This document shows, in pieces, positions 5,648 through 9,569 of a stretch of 9,569 bases of DNA. Each line of letters opens with the position of its first letter. Within the stretch, counting starts at the first letter, position 1. The translations under genes were made by a program, and so were the position numbers. The DNA is from Methylococcaceae bacterium. Lineage in GTDB: Bacteria > Pseudomonadota > Gammaproteobacteria > Methylococcales > Methylomonadaceae. The notes under the pieces were generated by a model. That model worked only from the letters and a program-made list of their open reading frames with translations, made no database searches and was not told the DNA's origin. The stretch is taken from contig JAUXDP010000117.1 of assembly GCA_030618325.1 (NCBI GenBank), positions 1 to 9,569 on the forward strand. The letters run 5' to 3'.

Positions 5648-5715
5648 CAGCAATTCTCTGAGCATATAAAAATTTGTGTTTAGTCGTTTCGATTAGGGAG
5701 TTCTTCCAGAATCAG

Positions 5716-5754
5716 AGCCTCGTCGAGTTCTCCGGCGAGGCTTTTTGCTTTTTT
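5716..5754 (+). terminator. Strong intrinsic terminator after the third PEP-CTERM gene
   Basis: A 10-bp stem (AGCCTCGTCG at 5716-5725 with CGGCGAGGCT at 5733-5742, one G-U pair) and a 7-base loop are followed by a T-run and then GCTTTTTTG. It separates the PEP-CTERM block from the next gene. Confidence 0.88.
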
Positions 5755-5804
5755 GCAACTTCATCTGATGGATGATCCAATTCCAGTGATAAAAGTAATT
5801 TACG

Positions 5805-5810
5805 TATAAT
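5805..5810 (+). promoter_or_regulatory. Candidate -10 box for the MFS/spermidine-synthase gene
   Basis: A perfect TATAAT 30 bases before the GTG start. Only a poor -35 candidate, TTCCAG at 5781, can be placed, at 18-base spacing. The predicted leader is about 23 bases and shows no Shine-Dalgarno sequence. Confidence 0.4.
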
Positions 5811-5839
5811 CCTATTTTCAAAAATATAATAAACCTGCC

Positions 5840-8656
5840 GTGAACCCCATCGCTATTATTTGTTTCTTTTTTTCCGGTGTGGCCGGTCTGATCTATGAAA
5901 TTTGCTGGATCCGCAAAGCTTCGTTGATTTTCGGGTCAACAACATTTGCATTAAGTACTATTCTGGCGGTATTTTTTGCCGGCCTGGCTATCGGTAGTTT
6001 TCTATTTGGCCGGTTAAGTAAAAAGCAACAAAACCCCTTACTATGGTATGCATTACTAGAACTGGCTCTGGCAATTTTAGCCTTGGCAAGTTTGTATCTA
6101 TTTGATGCTGTCAGTCATCTCTACTCAGTTTTTTTCTATGATCCAGATGCCGGTAATCTGGTTTCTATAGTTTCACGAATGATATTGGTTTCATTGGTGC
6201 TTTTGCCACCTACTATTCTTATGGGTGGGACACTACCGCTATTGTGCCGCTTTCTGATTTCTGATAACAAACGGATTGCTGGCAACATTGGTTTACTCTA
6301 TGGCATCAATACTTTGGGTGCGGTTGTTGGTTGTGCTGTTACCGGTTTCTGGCTTCTGCCAGTAATTGGCGTAATAAAATCTGTATTGGTTGCTGTACTG
6401 ATTAATTTTTCAATCGCAGTCATTGCCGGATACTTATCCCTTCACAAAACCAGTTTACTGAATAGTGATTATTTATCTTCTCAAAAGCCTCGTTCAGTAG
6501 ATAAAAAACAAGCAAAAATAGTTTATTCAGTCAGTACTCTGGCTCTGATGTTTTTTATGACCGGCTTTGTAACAATAGGTAGTGAGGTGTTGTGGTCGCG
6601 CTTTCTTACCTTGTTGATGCGTAACACAGTACATACTTACACCATAACCCTGTCAGTCGTTTTAACGGGTATCGTCATCGGCAGTTTTATCGCTAGCCGC
6701 CTGTTTGATAAACGTCTGCCCTTGATGAATATTTTTTCCATCCTGCAGATTATTACCGCACTGCTCAGTTTGACTTTGATGCTTCTACCGGCTCATTACT
6801 GGCGTGAACTGGGGCAAGGTATTTTGCCAGTGCTGTTATTAATGTTAATACCAGGCATAATTTCCGGCATCTGTTTTCCACTGATTAACCGTCTGGCTAT
6901 TAGTGATTATACTCAATCATCCGTGTCAGTAGGCCAGATGAGTGCTATTAATATTTTAGGCGGAGTTCTGGGTTCAATTTCAATTGGCTTTATTTTCCTG
7001 CCAAATTTTGGCCTGCAGATCAGTTTGCAGTTTATTACAGCTATCGCGTTGGCTACTGGATTTATTGCAATACTGACAAGATATCAACAACAATCTTTAC
7101 TTAAAGCTACACGGAAATTGGCATGGATGACAATTCCTGTAATTGCATGGATTACGATTCCTTTGGCTTTGGGAACACGCTTGCCTGATGATTATCTCGG
7201 AGATAAGAATTTATTGGTCGATGTTGAAGAAGGTTACGGTTCGACTTTGTCTATCAGTCGCATGGGAACATCCCTACAACTTAAAATTGACCGGTTGTGG
7301 CAAGGCACCGATGTAAAAAATCATCAGTTTATGGTAGCCCACATCCCGATGTTGCTGCATTCCTCACCCAAAGATATTTTGGTTATCGGTATTGGAGTGG
7401 GTCAAACAGCCAGTAGATTTCTTTATTACGATGCTGAATCACTGGATGTAGTCGATATCGAGCCTAAAATATTTCCTTTTGTGAAAAGAAATTTTCAATC
7501 TCAATGGATGGATGACCCACGGGTTAAGTTGCTACCAGAAGATGGGCGTACCTATGTTGAGCATGGGCATAAAAAATATGACATTATTTCTATTGAAGTT
7601 GGTCAGGTTTTTCGGCCTGGTGTTGAATCATTTTACAGTGTGGAATTTTATCAAAGTGCAAAACAACGTTTGCAAGAGGAAGGTTTAATCGCTCAATTTG
7701 TCCCTCTCGCATTTTTTGAACCTGAACAATTCAAGAGCATTCTTGCGACTTTTCGAAGTATTTTTCCCGATTGTGTGCTCTGGTATAACACTCAGGAAAT
7801 GCTGTTAATAGGAAAGAACAATGGACAACTGCACATTAATCCAAACAGGCTGCAATTACTGACTGCCGGTAATCTAATTAGCCAAGATATGGCATTCAGC
7901 TATTGGGGAGATGTGAAGCACCACATGAATAATCCCGAAGTTTTTCTTGCGGGGTTTGTAAGTGGGCCAGAGCAAATTACCGCACTTTCAAAATCAGCCT
8001 CTCTATATACCGATGACTTACCCACGTTGGCTTATGCTGTAAGTGATGCTCATGCGACAGATCATAATGAAATTGAATTGACCCATTTAATTACTAATCA
8101 TTTGACGGATATTCATGAAATTTATAATGGTGAATTATCTGAACAACAACTCCAACAAATTGCAAAATTCAGAGATGAAAATCTGAAAGATTTAATTGCG
8201 AATGCTTATCTTGCGGAAGTCTTAGGTGTCGAACAAACAGCGCAACCGGGAGAATTGGTCAAGCTTATTGGAAAAGCACTACAACATAACCCTGGCAATG
8301 CAATGGCTAATCGGATGATGGGCAATGCCTATTTAAGCATCGCTCAACCGAAAAAGGCAGCTCATTTTTACCATAAATCAATAGCTATTAAATTTGACGA
8401 TGCTATCGCACATCGTGGTTTGGCGCTTACCAGTGGACAATTAGGTCTTTTAGATCAATCTATCGCCCAAGCGAATATGGCCTTGTCGTTAATGCCGGAT
8501 GATACGCAAGCTCTAAATATACTTGCCCTTAGCCTGATTGGTAAAGGTAGACCTCAAGAAGCGATTAGTTATCTGCAAAAAAGTTTAAAACTCAATCCTG
8601 TAAATATTAGCACAAAAGAATATCTTGCCTTGGCAAGGCAAAGGCAGAAAATCTAG
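5840..8656 (+). CDS. Fused MFS-like membrane / spermidine-synthase-like protein with C-terminal TPRs
   Basis: A 938-residue three-part protein. Residues 1 to about 450 hold many hydrophobic helices and look internally duplicated: SGVAGLIYEICWIR with a later AGLAIGSFLFGRL (12-58) parallels TGFVTIGSEVLWSR with GIVIGSFIASRL (241-288). Residues 455-660 form a Rossmann methyltransferase-type fold like spermidine synthase, with the nucleotide loop VIGIGVGQT (515-523), acidic DIEP (539-542) and EDGRTYV (567-573). YTDDLPTLAY (723-732) is a further motif of this fused family. TPR-like helices occupy about 804-930. Where classical aminopropyltransferases have a catalytic Asp, this protein reads SIEVGQ (584-589), so true spermidine synthesis is doubtful and the substrate is unknown. 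The GTG start lacks a Shine-Dalgarno site but begins the first helix correctly. The broken TPR gene follows after 49 bases with no terminator between them. Confidence 0.88.
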   Translation: MNPIAIICFFFSGVAGLIYEICWIRKASLIFGSTTFALSTILAVFFAGLAIGSFLFGRLSKKQQNPLLWYALLELALAILALASLYLFDAVSHLYSVFFYDPDAGNLVSIVSRMILVSLVLLPPTILMGGTLPLLCRFLISDNKRIAGNIGLLYGINTLGAVVGCAVTGFWLLPVIGVIKSVLVAVLINFSIAVIAGYLSLHKTSLLNSDYLSSQKPRSVDKKQAKIVYSVSTLALMFFMTGFVTIGSEVLWSRFLTLLMRNTVHTYTITLSVVLTGIVIGSFIASRLFDKRLPLMNIFSILQIITALLSLTLMLLPAHYWRELGQGILPVLLLMLIPGIISGICFPLINRLAISDYTQSSVSVGQMSAINILGGVLGSISIGFIFLPNFGLQISLQFITAIALATGFIAILTRYQQQSLLKATRKLAWMTIPVIAWITIPLALGTRLPDDYLGDKNLLVDVEEGYGSTLSISRMGTSLQLKIDRLWQGTDVKNHQFMVAHIPMLLHSSPKDILVIGIGVGQTASRFLYYDAESLDVVDIEPKIFPFVKRNFQSQWMDDPRVKLLPEDGRTYVEHGHKKYDIISIEVGQVFRPGVESFYSVEFYQSAKQRLQEEGLIAQFVPLAFFEPEQFKSILATFRSIFPDCVLWYNTQEMLLIGKNNGQLHINPNRLQLLTAGNLISQDMAFSYWGDVKHHMNNPEVFLAGFVSGPEQITALSKSASLYTDDLPTLAYAVSDAHATDHNEIELTHLITNHLTDIHEIYNGELSEQQLQQIAKFRDENLKDLIANAYLAEVLGVEQTAQPGELVKLIGKALQHNPGNAMANRMMGNAYLSIAQPKKAAHFYHKSIAIKFDDAIAHRGLALTSGQLGLLDQSIAQANMALSLMPDDTQALNILALSLIGKGRPQEAISYLQKSLKLNPVNISTKEYLALARQRQKI
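8625..8641. repeat. 17-bp perfect dyad at the end of the fused gene
   Basis: TTGCCTTG-G-CAAGGCAA lies inside the last codons (encoding LALARQ). A hairpin with a one-base loop is not stable as RNA, so if functional it is more likely a DNA-binding site. It may be chance. Confidence 0.3.
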
Positions 8657-8705
8657 TTTGATGAGTAAAATATATGTTGATTTCTGAGTTCTATTTTACC
8701 AGAAC

Positions 8706-9391
8706 ATGACAAATTTTCTGCAACTCGGTCAGGCCGCTATAAATGCTCGCAACACAGCTGAAGCTGTGCAATGGTTTGAAAAAGCAGTGCAGAAAGATCC
8801 CGGTGATGCTACTGCCTTAGCCTGCTTAGGGCAATCTTTATGCTGGTTAAATCAGCACAAGCAAGGACTGGATTATTTGTACAAATCTGGTAAGCAGTTG
8901 ATAAAAAAAGCCCGTAAAAGCAAAGACACAAGTCAACTTATATTATTGGTTGAACAATTACAGTTTTGGGAAGATTATCAGGGCTCTCTTGAGCTGGTAA
9001 AGCAGGCGGTACAAATTAATAATTCTGATCTTCGCAGTTTCCAGATATTGGCACACACTTATTCCAGGTTGAACAAAAATAGTTTGGCGTTATCCGCAAG
9101 CAAACAAGCATTGAAAAAAGCCCCGATAATCCCGTATTGAATATTTTACAAGCCACATTAGAAGCCAGGGAAGGATTGTACGATGCAGCAAAAAGACGCC
9201 TAAAGAATGTTATAGCCCACCCAGGTTCTGGCAACGAGGAAAAATTCAGAGCCCATAAAGAACTCGCCCGCATTCTCGACAAGACCGGAGAGTATCAGAA
9301 TGTTTTCGAACATTTACATAAGTCGGCTAAGCTTTCTTCTTTATTACCCGAAGTCACTACTGTCCGGTTAAGAAATCCGGCAGGGGGTTAA
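8706..9391 (+). pseudogene. TPR protein (probable TPR-sulfotransferase N-terminal half), frameshifted and cut by an IS
   Basis: The first frame (8706-9140) encodes 144 residues of TPR repeats and stops after KKAPIIPY. The next frame continues the same protein: reading back from 9137 gives DNPVLN, so the intact sequence would be ALKKAPDNPVLNILQATLEA. One base is missing at the A6 (9114-9119) or C4 (9121-9124) run near 9114-9124. The second frame supplies another TPR stretch (KFRAHKELARILDKTGEYQ) up to LLPEV. It then falls into an unrelated tail ending at 9391, where the insertion sequence begins. This TPR type normally precedes a sulfotransferase domain in TPR-sulfotransferases; that half is absent here, so the enzyme call is inference. 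The ATG has no Shine-Dalgarno site, and a GTTCT/AGAAC hairpin (8688-8705) abuts it. A single-base sequencing error could explain the frameshift but not the truncation. Confidence 0.8.
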
Positions 9392-9416
9392 AGAGCCTAA
9401 GTTACTTGGTTATAAG
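9388..9416 (+). promoter_or_regulatory. Candidate transposase promoter inside the IS end
   Basis: TTAAAG (9388-9393), 17 bases, then TATAAG (9411-9416): three of six and five of six consensus matches. The predicted start near 9423 lies after the left arm of the hairpin at 9394, so the element's own transcript would not form that hairpin. Confidence 0.35.
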
Positions 9417-9468
9417 GTAAAATAGCGGTTGTCGAGACAGCTTTTTTACTCACCAACCAACTTAGGCT
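9394..9468 (+). repeat. Inverted repeat enclosing the transposase leader
   Basis: AGCCTAAGTT (9394-9403) pairs perfectly with AACTTAGGCT (9459-9468), and inside them TTGGT (9406-9410) pairs with ACCAA (9452-9456) across a 2x2 internal loop. The right arm ends at the base before the ATG. In read-through RNA the translation start region would be sequestered, a known protective device in several IS elements. Confidence 0.6.
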
Positions 9469-9569
9469 ATGAATCATATTAACACCGTTTTTTATCAACT
9501 CTTGCGTTTTATTCCGAAACATCGTTTTGATGAAGCAGTCACACGGCACCAAGGCGATTATCGTGTTCG
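9469..9569 (+). CDS. IS4-family transposase, N-terminal fragment (DUF4372 domain), 3' end beyond the window
   Basis: The frame is open from the ATG to the window edge, 33 codons, beginning MNHINTVFYQLLRFIPKHRF and continuing DEAVTRHQGDYRV. The MNHxNTVFxQLLxxIPxHxF opening is characteristic of the DUF4372 N-terminal domain of IS4-family DDE transposases. The catalytic domain would lie to the right of the window. There is no good Shine-Dalgarno site: TAGG lies only two bases before the ATG, inside the right arm of the leader hairpin. Confidence 0.85.
   Translation, partial: MNHINTVFYQLLRFIPKHRFDEAVTRHQGDYRV

Larger units (their letters stand above)
9360..9569 (+). mobile_element. Left end of an IS4-family (DUF4372-type) insertion sequence, right end beyond the window
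   Basis: The TPR reading frame loses its family character near 9358, and a DUF4372-type transposase begins at 9469, so the element's left terminus lies between about 9355 and 9393. The tract starting tgtccggtta (9361) is a reasonable tip but cannot be confirmed without the right end. Target duplication cannot be seen. Confidence 0.65.

Noticed and set aside
9016..9282. Minus-strand 88-codon frame across the TPR region
   Set aside because: Antisense shadow; the plus-strand TPR pattern continues across the frameshift and explains the DNA.
1..9569. CRISPR array, tRNA or rRNA genes
   Set aside because: No regularly spaced direct repeats and no tRNA- or rRNA-like sequence noticed on either strand by eye.

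Overview
The window looks like a chromosomal segment of a gammaproteobacterium, AT-rich by eye, with long intergenic spacers. The pointers are three PEP-CTERM exported proteins with the VPxPAA(V/F) sorting motif, a DUF3570/DUF4266/thioredoxin cluster, and an IS4-family element of the DUF4372 type. A methanotroph-like or similar environmental gammaproteobacterium would fit, but no marker gene settles the taxonomy.

Layout. (1) 1-1806, minus strand: a compact operon encoding a TlpA-like periplasmic thioredoxin, a small DUF4266 lipoprotein ending in Gly/Cys, and a DUF3570 outer-membrane barrel that runs off the left edge. (2) 1807-2369: a spacer with a candidate sigma-70 promoter for that operon, several hairpins and an AT-rich repeat cluster. 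(3) 2370-5647: three PEP-CTERM genes, the first on the minus strand and the other two on the plus strand. (4) 5716-5754: a strong intrinsic terminator. (5) 5840-8656: a 938-residue membrane protein fused to a spermidine-synthase-like domain and C-terminal TPRs. (6) 8706-9391: a TPR gene broken by a frameshift and then by an insertion sequence. (7) About 9360-9569: the left end of that IS4-family element, including the first 33 codons of its transposase.

The most interesting reading is the regulation of the PEP-CTERM block. Each of the three genes is preceded by a sigma-54 (-24/-12) promoter with exact GG-N10-GC spacing, at 3127-3142 (minus), 3447-3462 (plus) and 4554-4569 (plus). A shared 12-mer, AGTCATTTCACC, lies upstream. 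At 4459-4485 it is part of a perfect inverted repeat, CATTTCAC-N11-GTGAAATG. At 3279-3306 an imperfect version sits almost exactly midway between the two divergent promoters. This is the geometry expected of enhancer sites for a sigma-54 activator such as PrsR, which is known to control PEP-CTERM genes in other bacteria. The inferred 5' leaders are unusually long (about 120, 231 and 354 nt) and contain GC-richer, foldable blocks, so a second RNA-level layer of control is possible.

The exosortase, PrsK/PrsR and exopolysaccharide genes these proteins would need are not in the window. The redox operon on the left and the MFS/spermidine-synthase gene on the right appear to be separate units.
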